Shown here: piece after piece, positions 48,751 through 62,249 of the stretch | How positions within the stretch are numbered: position 1 is the stretch's first letter | Layout of the letters: every line of letters begins with the position of its first letter | Assembly (NCBI GenBank): GCA_021904315.1 | Contig: CM038914.1 | Span: 2,542,001 to 2,606,000 of the forward strand | DNA: 64,000 nt | Direction of reading: 5' to 3' | Source: Sphagnum magellanicum | Lineage: Eukaryota; Streptophyta; Sphagnopsida; Sphagnales; Sphagnaceae | Position numbers and translations under genes: made by a program | Notes under the pieces: generated by a model | What the model was told of the DNA's origin: nothing | The model's database searches: none | The model's input: only the letters and a program-made list of their open reading frames with translations

Positions 48751-50029
48751 TACTTTCCTCCTCTTCGCAACCGAATGCAAAACTAGACAACAAGCAAATA
48801 CACACCTCTTCCAAACAGGCCGTCGTCTCCGGCGCAACGCAGAAAACGAGTTCCGAAAACACGAAGGAACCGAGAAACCTTCCACCGTCCACTCGAGCGC
48901 GCTCCCAAGAGTGCTGCAAAAGTTAGAAAAACAGGCGGTAAGTGTAGGGGACCTAAAGCCCTAAGGTAGGGGCGTACTCAAAATAAGGGGCCTAGGATGA
49001 GACCATACCGTAGCCTAGGGTCAGTTTCCACATTGACAAAATGGATAATTAATTTTTTTCCAAAAAAAAATTTGTTTCTAAAATTTTGAAATTTGTAATT
49101 ATAAATTACCATTTTTTCTCATGATCTACTATAATATTGTAGTATGAGTAATGAAATTATTTAGAGTATAGCCGACGATCATTATGATAATTATCAACGT
49201 GTCAACTTCATATTTTCATAAAAAAATTGTTTCACTATTTCAAGATTATTTAACAGCAAAATTGACCTTAGGGTAAGGTAGTTTTGTCTGGGCTTGGCAT
49301 TTTGGGAAATGTCCCCCACTAGGCTTTACTCATCTTAAAAGCACAAAGGGAATGCTATCATGACCTTAGACATACCTTAGATCATGAGCCATAGGAAAGG
49401 AAAAGTTCTTATGCCTATGTAGGTGTAAGATCCCCCTCTCACTCTTAAGAGTAAGTTCCCTCTCACTTTGAAGTGTAGGGCAAAGCCATAGGACCAAGGG
49501 CATGAACCCTACACCTAAAGGTGGAGCTTGAGGTCCTGGTTGTAAAGTCCTTGCTTCCATTAAAGTATGAGTGAACCTTGGATGATGGGCCCTCCTAACA
49601 TTGGAAATTTCTCATTATACAAGTGGGAGGAGGGCCCATTGTATGAAGGTTTATCTCATGGCAAACTTTTTGCATCAAGGAATGCATGCTCATTCACAAT
49701 GTGTATGCCAAAATGTGAAGAGGAAGAGGTGCCTAGGCACAACTTGTATCAATGTATCCAATTAACTAGTTAAATGAACGACAAAAGCTTATGCCAGCAA
49801 AATAATACTGATGTGGATAATTTTTCCAACCATATCAAGATTTGACAAAAGACTATCACATTCAGTTCAAGAAGTGGGTACAAGAGCGACCTCCAAAATT
49901 TCACATTCAATCCAAGGGGTAATTCAATTGGAATACTTGTTGTGAATTCACAAAGTTGTAGATAATGATGGGATATGTGTGCGTGTTGACAAGAACTTTA
50001 GGGCATTGAGCTTCAATGCATTGCAACCT
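48751..50029. other. FIS1 leader and intergenic DNA upstream; 3' flank of AUG6
   Basis: 48751-48960 is the GC-richer FIS1 leader/promoter side. 48970-49300 is AT-rich. 49300-50029 is mixed, with overlapping short frames (49366-49560 minus, 49567-49773 plus) that show no family features; part is probably AUG6 3' untranslated sequence. Confidence 0.45.
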
Positions 50030-53000
50030 TCAAGGTGTAAAGAACTCTAGGATGCTGAAAATCTCTTCGGGCTTCTTGAAGCAACTGGAAGACTCAGCCA
50101 TGCTGATGGAAGCCTCACTCAGTAATGTTGTTGGCTGAAAGGTATCACCTTGTGGCTTCTTCACTTCCAGAACTCCTAGAAATAGTATGAGTGACTCTCT
50201 AGAGCTGTCCTGTTCTTGCATCCCCACCCAAATACTGCATGGAAGAATAGCTGTGATTCCATGGCGGAGGTTGGCTGCGTCTTCTTCTTCCTATGGGTGC
50301 TGGGGAAGATGTTCTTTCCATGGTACGTGTGGGCATGTGAACTAGTATCCAGGCGGGGTGGTCCTTCTCCCTGTAAATGGATCAACAATATAAAAGGCTC
50401 ACAACCTACTGAATTCCTCCACTCCTCAATGTCGTCCTTCTCCCTGCAAGTGGATCAACAATATAAAAGGCTCACAACCTAATGACTCTGCCCTTTATAG
50501 CAAGTTCAAAACAGAAGGAGATTTGAATGAGATTTGAATGTTCCATGAGATTCCCAAACAGTGGAACTCATAGTGCACAGTAACACCTGCTGCATATTCC
50601 TCAGAAAAATGCAGGACAAATTGAAAACTATATTAGAGTTATTCTTGAAGTACCCCAAACTGGGGCTACTGGGCCCCAGTTTGGGTGAGAAAATGAGAAG
50701 TGAGCATGAAAACAGTACACAGGAATAAAACATGGGACCAAAATTAGTTTTCTCACCTTCGTAATTGGTCTGCAGGGGAGCTTGACCCCCAGTTTTGGGA
50801 TTTGCATTACCTGCACCTTGACTGCTGTCCAGATCCTCCATTAAATCAAGCCTTGTCAGAATAAGATCCTGCAAATCTTCTGAACTCATAACCAGTTCCA
50901 TGTACCGGTGCACAATTTTGCTCAATCTATGGATACCCTAAGGTTGGGGATGAAGCAGGGAGTACAGGATCAAACTAGGTCCCAAAGACAGGTTGACTTC
51001 ATGGATAACAACTCTTTTGTTCCTTGTTCTTCGCTTTGCAGGCAGAGCCAACAAAACAAAAACACTGTAGCATTCAACCATTTTCCCTTCTCCCTCATCT
51101 CTTGGTGAGAGATACTCCAGATAGCTCTTTGAGACCGTTTGCATCAGCTCTATAGACTATTGTTAGGTAATGGCCATTGCGAGGACTCAGCTGAGCAGTG
51201 GGTAATGGCAACCTGGGTCGACCAATGGCCATTATGTGGTGTTATCAGCACTAGGGAGAGATTCTGCCACATTGTAATGTACTCAGTAGGCCGCTTGCTA
51301 GACCTCATGATCCTCTATTGTCTATTGCATGCATTTGACAAATGCAATTGACCCTAAGAAGCTTAAGGGGTAATCGTGGAGTCTCTCCTAGGTGATGATA
51401 ATTGCAACAGAAAATATGCGCCTACAACAAATGCACAGGGGATTCAAACTTTCGACGATTTATTTGTCAGGAGGAAAAAGAGCACCTTCTTTTAGTGACA
51501 AGGGAAGATGAATGAGAGCAAGGTGTAAGCTGTTCCCCCCTAAGTACCCTTGTTGAGATTGATGCTTGACTAGGGGAGAAAGGCCCACAAAGTGGAGACT
51601 CAGCAGCATTGGAGTCAGATATGACATCTGGGCTGTAAACTTGCTTCTGCAGACTAGATATGACTTCCTTCATACCAGCCATTGTCTCTTTCAAATGCTC
51701 CATCAGCACCTGGTCCTCCAAGTAAATCCACAACAGTAAGATTTTTTGTAAATCACTAAATCTGGCTAATCATTAGGCATTTAGATTCAGAACCTAATTT
51801 TACTAATGTGAAGACTTTGGTCTGTGAAATGCTCACACCCTGAACACCCTGACTTTTGGGTCCTAAAGGATATCTAGGACCCAAATCCAGATCTGGATTT
51901 AGGACCCCAACTCCATGATTAGACCCTGAACAGGAGGTGTTTTAGGGTCCTAAATATGACCTACTTTTTCTTTAGTATTTGCAGGTAATCATCCTCCTAG
52001 ATTTGGAGGCCTCTCAGAAATGATTGAAGTGCCTCTTGGGCAGCATATGTAGGGGGAGAAAGGCAGACATTGCGGTTTATATTGTTCTTGGGCTTGAGAA
52101 CTGGGGCTACCATCCTTGTTGCCATGCCCTCAAAAAACAGAGTAACCCCTCCCCCCTCTTGACCTGCCCTTCCCCTACCCACCTTGAAGAAAGGAGGAAG
52201 CCCCCAATGAACTTCAACAGTTAAGCATTTTGTTCCCAAATCATTGTCAATTGTCAGGGATGATCTCACAATTTTAGGCTTTTCTACTCCCTCTCTGATG
52301 ATACAAGGAGAAACAAAAGACAGATTCCATTCAACATAGCTTTTCCAAAAGCATGATTGCAACCAAGGTCACCAGGTACAAGAGTGCCCAGAACAACAGC
52401 AAGAGCTGAGAGCTGCAGAAGGTACCTCAATGTTAACTAGGCGTTGTCTATTCTCTGCCAAAGTTCCATGCAATGCATGTATATATGAATTTTCCTCTCC
52501 GTCCATCAAATTTTTTATGAGTTGCGGTGCTGACGATCCATCATTCACCCTGGCCTTCAACATCCAAAAAAATGCCATGACCTTAGCCAATCACAGAAAT
52601 CATAACTTGTTTAGATACTAGTTAAAACTCCTACTGATATTTTCTACTGAAATTTGGAGTTTTGCAATATGTGGTTACAACATTGGTCCCCAGAAAAAAC
52701 CGTACCAAACAAACAATTTGCTTATGAATTTGCTGCAATGCACTAGTCCATCTTTGCAGGACTTCAGCTACATCCAAGTGAGCAATGTCTTTGGCAATAG
52801 TATTATTGTCACTTGTACTGTGTGTTTCTTCAATTGTTAGCAATCCTTCAGTTATTGGTTCACTGCTGTGTGAATGCTTAAGCTCTCCTTTCTCTTCACC
52901 CTGGATCAGCTTGCGGTTCACATCATCAAGAGACATGTCTGCATGGAGACTATTAGAGTCACAATCCATCATTGCTGCATGTAACACTGCTCCATCTATT

Positions 53001-56000
53001 CTATACCTGCAAATATAAGGCAAATTTGGATGTGATTAGAACAGGTTTACCAGCAGAAGTATAATGGCTTGTAAAGAGTAATTTGGATGAAGGTCAGGCT
53101 TTAAAAAGTGTGAAACTAAGTTTCGACTTATATGAAGACAGCCCTGGATTGATGCACAGGGTGATCATTTACATGAGTAAGGGAAAGCCCTGCTGTCAGG
53201 GCATTACATGCTGGAACCAAGGGCAGATGCTAAAAAAAATCAGGATGACTTTACATTTCTATAAAAATGACATCAGTTTCAAGAGAAGGTATTTGTTGAT
53301 TACTTCAAAGGAAGATTTCATAAACATGTTTTCTTTACATGTCCATGAAAAATCTTGATATTTTATGATTAATAAAAGCATTTGAAAATATAATTTAAAA
53401 CATTGTTTCCAATTATGAATTTTAAATATATATTTATCAATTGTGAGAATTTATCACACATGTTGAAAAATAAGTGTAGATATTGACATTCGTGGTGTTT
53501 ATAATTAGGTAACATATTAACACAGTCTGAGGTGACAGGTACCTGATAAATACAAAAAATGCCTGCTGCAAGGACAGATGCAAGCCATTTCCCACCTTGA
53601 TGGGTTGATGTAATGATGAGATATATAGGTAGCAAAAAGTGTAAGTTAAGTGGTTGGTTACCTGTGTTCTTGATTTGAAATTAGATCCTGAATTGGGCCA
53701 GAAGCGCGCTTTGCATTTTGCTCTGCAATGCCAGAACAAGTGACATGCCATCATCCCTTGTCAGAACTATGTTTTACCCAAACTCCCATCAAAAGAGTTG
53801 GACTTTAATTCCCTCTTCATGAGTGAAAAACTTAGCATGACTTTAGCTAAAATATACCCACAAAGAAATGGTGCCCAATGCCCATGAATTGCTGGAAAAT
53901 TCACACAATAAGATAATGAACTTCCATCCTATGTGAAAACTCAAATAGGTTATAAGAGTTGCGAAGTGTAACCAACAGGATTTAAATGCCTACCAAGAGA
54001 CATAAGTCCATTTAAAAAGTTTAAAAAAAACCAGAAATTTTCATTCTATTGCAAAAACACAATGCCAGACCTGTATGAGCCAGAAGGGATTCCCAGAGTT
54101 GAGAAGCCCGGTCCACTGTAATGGACTTCACACGTACAGGAGCCATGTCTGCTCTTGCTCTAACCATGTTACCTTTAGATCTTTCCCTGAACTTTCCATC
54201 CTCTTCCAGCTCTTGATGCAGTTTTTCAAGTTCTTGATCCAAATATGCCTGCATTTCTTCTGGCCAGTTAGTAAACAACACAAAGAAGGACGCAATTACA
54301 AACATATTTCCTATCTATTTTTATCATATTAAAATTCTTCAAATTTTGGATTCAACTTATTATAAACTCAATGAAGGACTTCATGGTTTCAAAATGAGAC
54401 TTGAAGAAAAGGTTTTGAATCTAGTTTCATGTGTTTATGTTGAAATTGGATCATTTCTAGACTGGAATTTTAGTAGACTCCTTTTTATTCTTTCCTTTAC
54501 CATTGGTTTTCATTGTTGCATTCTCAAAAGTAAAACACCTTGAGATCCCTTATAATGCATTGATCACAACTTATGATTTCTTTCCTCAATTTGCTTAAAT
54601 TGCAAACAAGTTGCACACTTTGGCATATCTTCACAAATATACCAAACTGGTAGACTCTGACCCATTTTGATATGAATGTTGACATGATTTTTGAAGTTAA
54701 GATCTGTTGCTACATTGCTAGTAAAAAAAATTGTTTTTTTTGTTCATCCAGTGTGGACGATTTTTCATGTTTTGCAGAACACTAAAAAACCATGAACCTA
54801 TAGACACCAAGAAAATGCAATTTTCTTGTGATAGAAGAAGTTGCTGTGGGGGTGAAGGGCACCTCTTCTGAACACAAAGAGCGGTATTCAGCAGTCATGT
54901 CATGTGCCAAGCTTGACCAGATACCCTGCCTCTGTACTGCCATTGCAGCACCTTGGAGGAACTTCCTTCGCTCCAAAGCAATCCGAGCCTGCCGTCATCA
55001 TCTTGCAAGCTCATTCTCTCAACACATATGGAGATGGTCTGGTTGTTGTTGTATAGAGAAAGGGTTCGAGACCATGTCTCTTTATGAAAGAAGAAGAAGC
55101 ATCAACACTCAAAATTACTTAGCACCAAAATGCTATCATAAAACCAAAACCTCAAAGCACATGCACTGTGCAACATGCAATCTACAGTGGACAAGATGAC
55201 TGATTCCACACACTATTATGGGAGAAACAAGCTCTGATACATCAAAACACTCAACCACCCACATGTCAGAACTTGCAGCAGTGAGTGTTCAATTCAACAA
55301 CAAGTCTCAAGGGATGATGATCTAGACCTAGAGAAGAAACACATGTTTCTGATGATGTAGGCATTAAGAATCTTAACAATGTATTTCTTTTTCATTCTGA
55401 GGCAAACCATTTTTTTTCTCTTGAGAAAGGTGGTCTTTTGTGTCACCTTTGTCACTCCAAGGAGAGCAGTTGCATGTGAGTTTTCTAACATAATTTCTGT
55501 GAGAGGTGCTGGCAAAGGATTGGCAGCTACATCTGCTGGAAAAACTCGCTGGTGCACCTCCCGCAATGCAAGTGCTGACAATTGCCACAACAACTCCACA
55601 AATCTGCAACCAGAAACCCCAAGGGTGCATATATAGAGAAGAATAACTCCAGCTTAGCTGCTGCTGTCAGGACCAAAGTGAGAGAAGATTCTGAGGAGGC
55701 TCTGTGCAATCTATGCTATGTTGAATACCTTGTGCTTCAAGAAGTCCTTCCTCTCCACAAAGAAGATTCCGAAAATGCATGTTGTTCAAGCGAGCTTATA
55801 AGAATTGCACACTCGTACCTTTGTCCACAACATGTTGCAAGAGATGAAACTCGTGAATTACTGCGTGGTAAGGCTCCTTGCGCTTCCAGCTCATTGATAA
55901 GTCCTTGCACTATCTGCAGCAGCAGAGGTCACAGAGACATGAAGCGGTCCTTCCTTGTTCAGGTCGGTCTTCTGGCTGCTGCATTCAATTCCTCCGACGC

Positions 56001-56750
56001 CTTGAGGAAAAGGTTCCTCAAGAGACCTCAAGAGGATTGAATGCAAATTCAGAAACAAACTGCGGTCCAGAAACAATAAGAAGAAGAAGGAGAAGAAGAA
56101 GAAGAAGTTCCAATTGCATTCAAAACTGCAAGAGAGTATGAGTATGTAAAGAATGCTGCAAGTCCATGTGAAGAAGAAGATTGCTTTACTTTGCGGAAGT
56201 CACGGGATTGTGCAGCGTCAAAGATTGGCCACAGTCCAGCAAAGTCCTGTGGAAAGAACAAAGACTTTAAACGAAGGCAATGAGATTCAACTGGTACGAT
56301 GTTGTTCGAGTTCTGCGACAGAATTCACGAGTTTTCAGACACTCAAAATCCTTCTTCTCCTACTGAGTAGAAGGATAGCAAAGAGAAAGAAAGAAGGACA
56401 GAAATGCAAAGAGAGGAAAGAAACAAATTACATACCTTGGAAGAAAGGTAAGGGCCGCGCAAAGCACAGAGGAGGAAATGAAGGAGAGCTTCTCCGAGTC
56501 GAGGATTTGGATGTCGGAAAAGGCCAGCACGCAGCCGGCTACCATTACTGATCACTCCTCCTCCTCCTCCTGACGCAAGAATATATGGATCAAGTCCTAG
56601 AAGCAAGCAATTCACATACAATACTGCTTCCATCTCTTCCTCCTTCTCTTTCTCCTTCTCCTTCTCAACCTCTCTCTCCTTATCTCTTTCCTTCTGCCTC
56701 TCTTTCTCTTTCTGTTTCTCTCTCACCAACGCTAACAACTCGTCCATCAT
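50030..56750 (-). CDS. AUG6: Augmin complex subunit 6 (HAUS6-like, plant AUG6)
   Basis: Twelve exons join in frame to 587 residues (minus strand): 56750-56436, 56246-56190, 55913-55819, 55603-55447, 54988-54863, 54248-54071, 53722-53662, 53006-52715, 52554-52426, 51709-51548, 50868-50811, 50163-50030. Augmin recruits gamma-tubulin to existing microtubules and drives branching nucleation in spindle, phragmoplast and cortical arrays. Plant AUG6 marks seen in order: [143 protein letters not shown] and [10 protein letters not shown]. An unusual K/E/R run (about 10-40) precedes the core. The first ten exons are secure. Exons 11 and 12 are inferred from splice sites and phase; the C-terminal part is shorter than the roughly 740 aa Arabidopsis protein. 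If intron 10 is not spliced, the frame stops at 51467. Confidence 0.87.
50361..50482. repeat. 73-bp tandem duplication in AUG6 intron 11
   Basis: GTCCTTCTCCCTG followed by GTGGATCAACAATATAAAAG-like sequence occurs at 50361 and again at 50434, with GGCTCACAACCTA repeated in both copies. It is a near-identical partial duplication and probably recent. Confidence 0.85.
51855..51900. repeat. Adjacent palindromes in AUG6 intron 9
   Basis: 51855-51885 is an inverted repeat with perfect 11-base arms (TTTGGGTCCTA and TAGGACCCAAA) and a 9-base loop. It overlaps an 18-base perfect palindrome, AAATCCAGATCTGGATTT, at 51883-51900. The motif GGGTCCTAAA or its complement recurs at about 51895-51905 and 51938-51948. 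Confidence 0.8.
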
Positions 56751-56884
56751 GTCTGATTGTGATAAACAAGAAAAACCCCACAGTAACTGCGTGCAGATCT
56801 TTCTCCAGAGAGTCAATCAATCAATCCTCTGAGCTCCTGAGCTCCTGCACCCGCTTCTGCTGCTGCTGCTACAGTAGCTTCCTC

Positions 56885-58380
56885 TTCCAATTTTATGTTG
56901 AAAATCGCTGTAACAACTTTCAATCACTGCAACAAAAAAAGGGACATTGTTCGCGTTGGAATGACGTCGGATTGAAGCTCTTGAAGCTCGTGATTGCAGC
57001 AAGCACATGATCTCAAGCTGTCAATGATTTTAAGTGAGTGATCAACTTCAAGCTCAATTCTCTCCAGAAAATCTCATATTGAAAATTGCTATCCCTTCAA
57101 TCAATACTACAACGAAAACAAAAATGAAAGGGAGAATATTACTTCCATTGGAACGAGGACAGAAGGAGGAGAGATTGAAGCTCTTCAAGCTCATAATCTT
57201 GTTCAATTCTCTCAACAAAATCTCATGCTGAAAATTGCTACAAATGAGGAGAGAATGAAACTCTTCAAGCTGATAATGTTGCTCAATTCTCTCGAGAAAA
57301 TCTCATGCTGAAAGTAGCTATAACTTAATCAATAGGACAACAACAACAAAAGGGACAATATTGTTTCCTTTGGAACAGGGATGGATTGAAGGTCTCTCTT
57401 CAAGCTTATAATCTTGCTCAATTCTATCAAAAAATCTCATGCTGAACATCAATCAATCAATACTACAACAAAAGAGACAACATTGTTTCCATTGGAACAA
57501 GGATAGATTGAAGCTCTTTAAGCTCATTTAAATCTTTCTCAAATCTCTCGAGAAAATCTCATGTTGAAAATTGTTGCAACTTCAATGAATACTGCAACAA
57601 CAGCAATGACAATATTGTCTCCATTGGAAAGAGGACAGATTGAAGCTCTCTCTCTCTCTCTCTTCAAGCTCATACTAATCTTGTCCAATTCTCTCAAGAA
57701 AAATTGCTACTACAACTTCAATCAATAGTACTACCACGAATACAACAAAAGGGACAATATTGTTTTCCAGTGGAATGAGGAAGGATTGAAGCTCTTCAAG
57801 CTCATACTAATCTTTGTTTGAACAATTCTCTCAAGAAAAGCTCATGTTGAAAATTGCTACAACTTCAATCAACACAATAACAACAAAAGGGACAATATTG
57901 TTTCCAGTGGAATGAGGAAGGATCGAAGCTCTTCAAGCTCATACTAATCTTTGTTTGAACAATTCTCTCAAGAAAAGCTCATGTTGAAAATTGCTACAAC
58001 TTCAATCAACACAACAACAACAAAAGGGACAATATTGTTTCAAGTGGAATGAGGAAGGATCGAAGCTCTTCAAGCTCATACTATTCTTTGTTTGAACAAT
58101 TCTCTCAAGAAAAGCTCATGTTGAAAATTGCTACAACTTCAATCAACACAACAACAACAAAAGGGACAATATTGTTTCCAGTGGAATGAGGAAGGATCGA
58201 AGCTCTTCAAGCTCATACTATTCTTTGTTTGAACAATTCTCTCAAGAAAAGCTCATGTTGAAAATTGCTACAACTTCAATCAACACCACAACAACAACAA
58301 CAACAAAAGGGACAATTTTGTTTCAATTGGAATGAGGAAGGATTGAAGCTCTTCAAGCTCATAATAAATAATCTTGAGAA
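56885..58380. repeat. ~137-bp minisatellite array upstream of AUG6
   Basis: The phrase GAAGCTCTTCAAGCTC marks each unit: about 56975, 57178, 57260, 57395, 57510, 57640, 57788, 57925, 58062, 58199, 58345. From 57788 on the period is exactly 137, 137 and 137, then 146 bases, and the units are nearly identical. Units nearer the gene are diverged and irregular. Each unit also carries GGGACAATATTGTTTCCA, TGGAATGAGGAAGGAT and AAGCTCATGTTGAAAATTGC. There is no coding frame. The array starts about 135 bases from the AUG6 start codon, inside its promoter/leader side. Confidence 0.88.
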
Positions 58381-58388
58381 ATTTGATG

Positions 58389-58433
58389 GTGGGTGGGTGG
58401 GTGGGTGGGTGAGAGAGAGAGAGAGAGGGGAGG
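58389..58433 (+). repeat. (GGGT)n then (GA)n microsatellite
   Basis: About five GGGT units followed directly by a (GA)n run, at the distal end of the 137-bp array. Confidence 0.85.
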
Positions 58434-61400
58434 AAAGTCCACAACTTTGTTTTGTTCCTTTTTTTTTTTGTTTTCTCTCACTTTTGCAATCAGTTTTTAG
58501 TGCCACAACTTTCTTTGGTTTTATTTTTGTTTTTATTTCCCTCCCTTTTGCAATCAGTTTGTGCAATCAATCAGTTTGGCCTATTAGTTTTACTACTGTA
58601 GCAGATAAGCCTCATGACATCTTTTTCTACCAAACTTGACTAAAGCTAGCTAGCTAGCTACTACATACCCTACTACTACTACTACTACTACCTTGGCAAT
58701 TTCAACACCAATTATATTATTTTCAGAAATGTTGAAAATTTCAAAGATTATTATTCTTTTTCAAATAACAAAAAAAATTGAAGGGAAAAGTATTGAATTT
58801 TTTACGAACATTTCATTTGTCAATATGAAAATTTCAAAATTATCGACAAACATCTGTTGAAGCTGTCAAGGTACTAGGGCATAAGGTTAGAGTATTTAGT
58901 GTAGTAGGCAATATACACAGACATACTAGGACGTTTGTGGAACAGGCTTGTGCCTATTCTTAAATTCCTTTTTTTTTTGAATTCATTATGAAAGAGTAAG
59001 TAAGGCACCCCATGCAGATGTGGTTCTTTGCTCTGGCCCTGCATAGTTGGGCAACTTTTTTGGTTTGTTGAAAGACTCGAAAACTGTGAATTCCTTCATG
59101 TGGTTGCCACATGCACAAAGTACTTTGAAGATTCACAAATGATGATGCTTCAACTTTGTCATGTAGGGTAAACTGGCCCATCATCGATTGCCTGCCTATG
59201 ATCAAACATTTATTTATATCTTCATCATATGTGCTTCATTCCTAGTGATTTAAAATGTTATGAGAGCGTTACCTCAAGCTTTAGAAATCATCTTTGAAGT
59301 GCAAATGAAAAGGATTAATGAAAAAATAACAAAAGAAGAAAAAGTTTTTCAACTTGAAAAACATTGTTTTTCTTTTTCTTTTCTTTTTTCTTGAACTCCT
59401 CCTACTTTCAAACCTCATAACTTTCTTATTTTTTATTCATTTTAAACAATTTAAAATGTTATAGGAGCACCACCTGAAATTATACAAATTGTCTTTGAAC
59501 TCTAATAACAACATAACAACATACAAAGATTTTTTTGGCTGTTTGGAAAGCAGCCTTTGTAATGTTCGGTGATTCCTTTTTTTTTAGTTCTTGAGCCTCT
59601 TTACTTTGAGGATCTGTAACTTTCTCATTTCTAATCTGTTTTCAACAATTGTTAGTATGTCAGATGCACCAAGAGCCCTAGTTCAAGTTTTGTTTGGACA
59701 CCAAAAACAGAGCCCCCCTCCCCTTGGATCTGGCCTGGCCTGAGCGATTAAGTGTTTGGTCACCAGCCGGTCTACCCTAGCTCTCTTAAATATTTCAAGA
59801 AAAAAGGATTTGGGTATTCAAATAGAAATCACAAAAGCTGCATCTACCAACCATTATCCATATGCTACAATAATTATTATTTTAAAATATCACAATAATG
59901 ATTAAACCATATTACAAGGTTACACAATCAGTTGATTTTATTTTATTTTATTTTATTTTATTTTATTTTGCAAGTTTTTGAAGTTACCTCAATAGCGAGC
60001 ATCTGAAGTTGGATTTAGTAGTAAATGGCATCTTAGAACTTATGTACACAGTTTTTAAAACTGCTTTAAAAAATGCTACAAAAGCAAAATGTGAGTCAAA
60101 ATGTGGCAGAAAATTTCTAATTTTAAAATTTTAAAATTGGATGAAAATTTCCACAAAAAATATGGAATATGTTGCAGAATTTTTTCTCTCTTTTTTTTTT
60201 TGCTTTTTTTTTTCATTTCTGTGAAATTTAGCACAAAAGAAAAGGCTGTACACCATGATAACACAATTGTGGCTAAAAAAGGGATGTCCATAACTATGTC
60301 AGTCTATCTCAAATCTCAAGAGAAAATGATGATAGAAAATATTTGACTTCTATTCAAAGAAACAAATGATGGACCCCTCCCTTGGAATAGAGTTTTTTTT
60401 TTTTTTAGTTTTTTTTAAATAAATTTTTTTAATAAATTTTTTAAGGGCAGATTTTCAATGGATGGAACTTGGCCTCAACACCAAATTATGTGGATGAAAT
60501 GGTTTTTTCCAGTGTGGGGCAGCTATTAGAAACAGGAAAGAACCATAACAGGTTATCAGGGCGGTTCTTAGGTTTCTTCTTAACCACGGTCTTCAAAAGA
60601 ATTTTTAACCCGGTTATGATATATTTATATAACCACGGTTGTCAAAAAAAAATTGAAGAAATAAAATAACCGGCCATAAAACTGCCCAGTCTTGACCGGT
60701 TCTTTCATGAAAACCATTTTTACCCGCTCTTTACCAGTTCATACATAACATGGTATGGATGGTTCTCTGAATTATCTGAAATGTTTTTTTTTAAAAACCA
60801 GAACTAGCCACTACTAACAAATCAAATGCCTGCCCAGAAGCAGTCGAGCACTAATTTGGTCAAATTATGGCTATTGAAAATTTGGCCCCTTGTGACTGAG
60901 TTAAAAACAGTCAAGCGCCAAATTGAAGTATTAAACTAAGGAGCTATGTTTCATTTTCAAATGCCAGCAATATTCAAGTTCTAATTTTAAAGGGCCGAAA
61001 TGCAGATTCCGCATAACTCATCTGCCTCTCAATTGAGAGGCAGAATTAAACACTTGATTGGCAGAATCAACACACTTGATTGGCAGAATTAACACTTGAT
61101 TGGCAGAATCAATACTTGATTCTACTTCTAGACCCCTACTTTTGATGCCGAGGAATAATGGGTGCATGGATGGCTGATTCTACCAGGTGAGAGCCCTCAC
61201 CTACCAAACAAGTGAGGGAGCACCTTCTTTCCGGAATCTCTAGTTACCAAATGCACGGACCGCCCCCATTGCATTAGCATTGCATCCACACTCATCAAAT
61301 ACACAACCACCAGCCACTTTCCATGAATACATTACCTAATTCTACTCGTAAAGCACTGGCAGAAAATTTCTAGTGTATGTGGAGTGCACCTTATCCATCG

Positions 61401-61834
61401 GAATTTCTCCTTTGGACGACCGGAGTAGTCACCCATTGCCTTACCTTCTTACCTACTAGAAATGTTCTCTCTCTCTCTCTCATGCAAAAAGGTTCCCCAT
61501 TGCATCTATACTCATCAAATACACAGCTACCCATGACTTCTTCACATGCATGCCTTACTTACTTACCTAATAGGTACCTATTTTAATTTAAATGATTCTT
61601 TTTTTTTTTGGCTATATGGGGGGTATCATAGGTGAGGAAGAATGTAAGTGGTAACTTTTGTAAAGTAGGTGCGACACTTGGTGGCTACTAGGTTAGTTGG
61701 TAGATGCATGTGGGATGGTCTTTCAACATGGGCTTTCAACCATGTTTGTCGAGTTCCCGATGTGTTTGTTGCCCAACATGTCCCAATAGCACCTTACTTT
61801 GTCCCATATGCTTTGTCCACATTTTCCTCTTGGA

Positions 61835-61837
<3 letters not shown>
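58434..61837. other. AT-rich intergenic DNA with microsatellites
   Basis: No supported gene. Contains an AGCT/CTA repeat near 58640-58692, (TTTTA)n at about 59936-59969, homopolymer tracts near 60190-60430, a GATTGGCAGAATYAACACTT repeat near 61045-61120 and several AACC-GGTT dyads near 60545-60710. A 66-codon frame at 60469-60669 (+) has no family features. Confidence 0.5.

Positions 61838-61883
<46 letters not shown>
61838..61883 (+). repeat. (TA)n microsatellite
   Basis: An uninterrupted TA run of about 23 units. Such runs are length-variable. Confidence 0.95.
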
Positions 61884-61890
<7 letters not shown>

Positions 61891-62249
61891 TATTTATCGA
61901 CAAATATTAGGAATTGTGTGTTCTCGTTGGTTTAAGTGAATATAGTGTGACATCATTACAAAATTTCAAGATTTATTTGATGTTGAATATTTAATATATG
62001 TTTTCCTAATATTTTGACAAAACCATTAAGAAAATTATGAAGGTCTATTTTTTACTTGTTAAGTACACTTTAATAAATTCTCAAAAGTCTTGGATTTTCT
62101 TCGACCAAAAAGATTAAAGAACAAAGGAAAAAAAAGTTCAAATTTTCTCTCAACTCAAGATGATTTGAGTTTTATTTTATTTTTTTTTTATGTTTTACTT
62201 AGGTTATAGAATATAAAAGGATTATTTCAGGGGTTACAATAAACTTACA

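Noticed and set aside
39435..56750. Functional cluster of BRCA1, FIS1 and AUG6 (division and repair)
   Set aside because: Neighbouring plant genes are usually unrelated; convergent and tandem spacing with separate promoters gives no sign of co-regulation.
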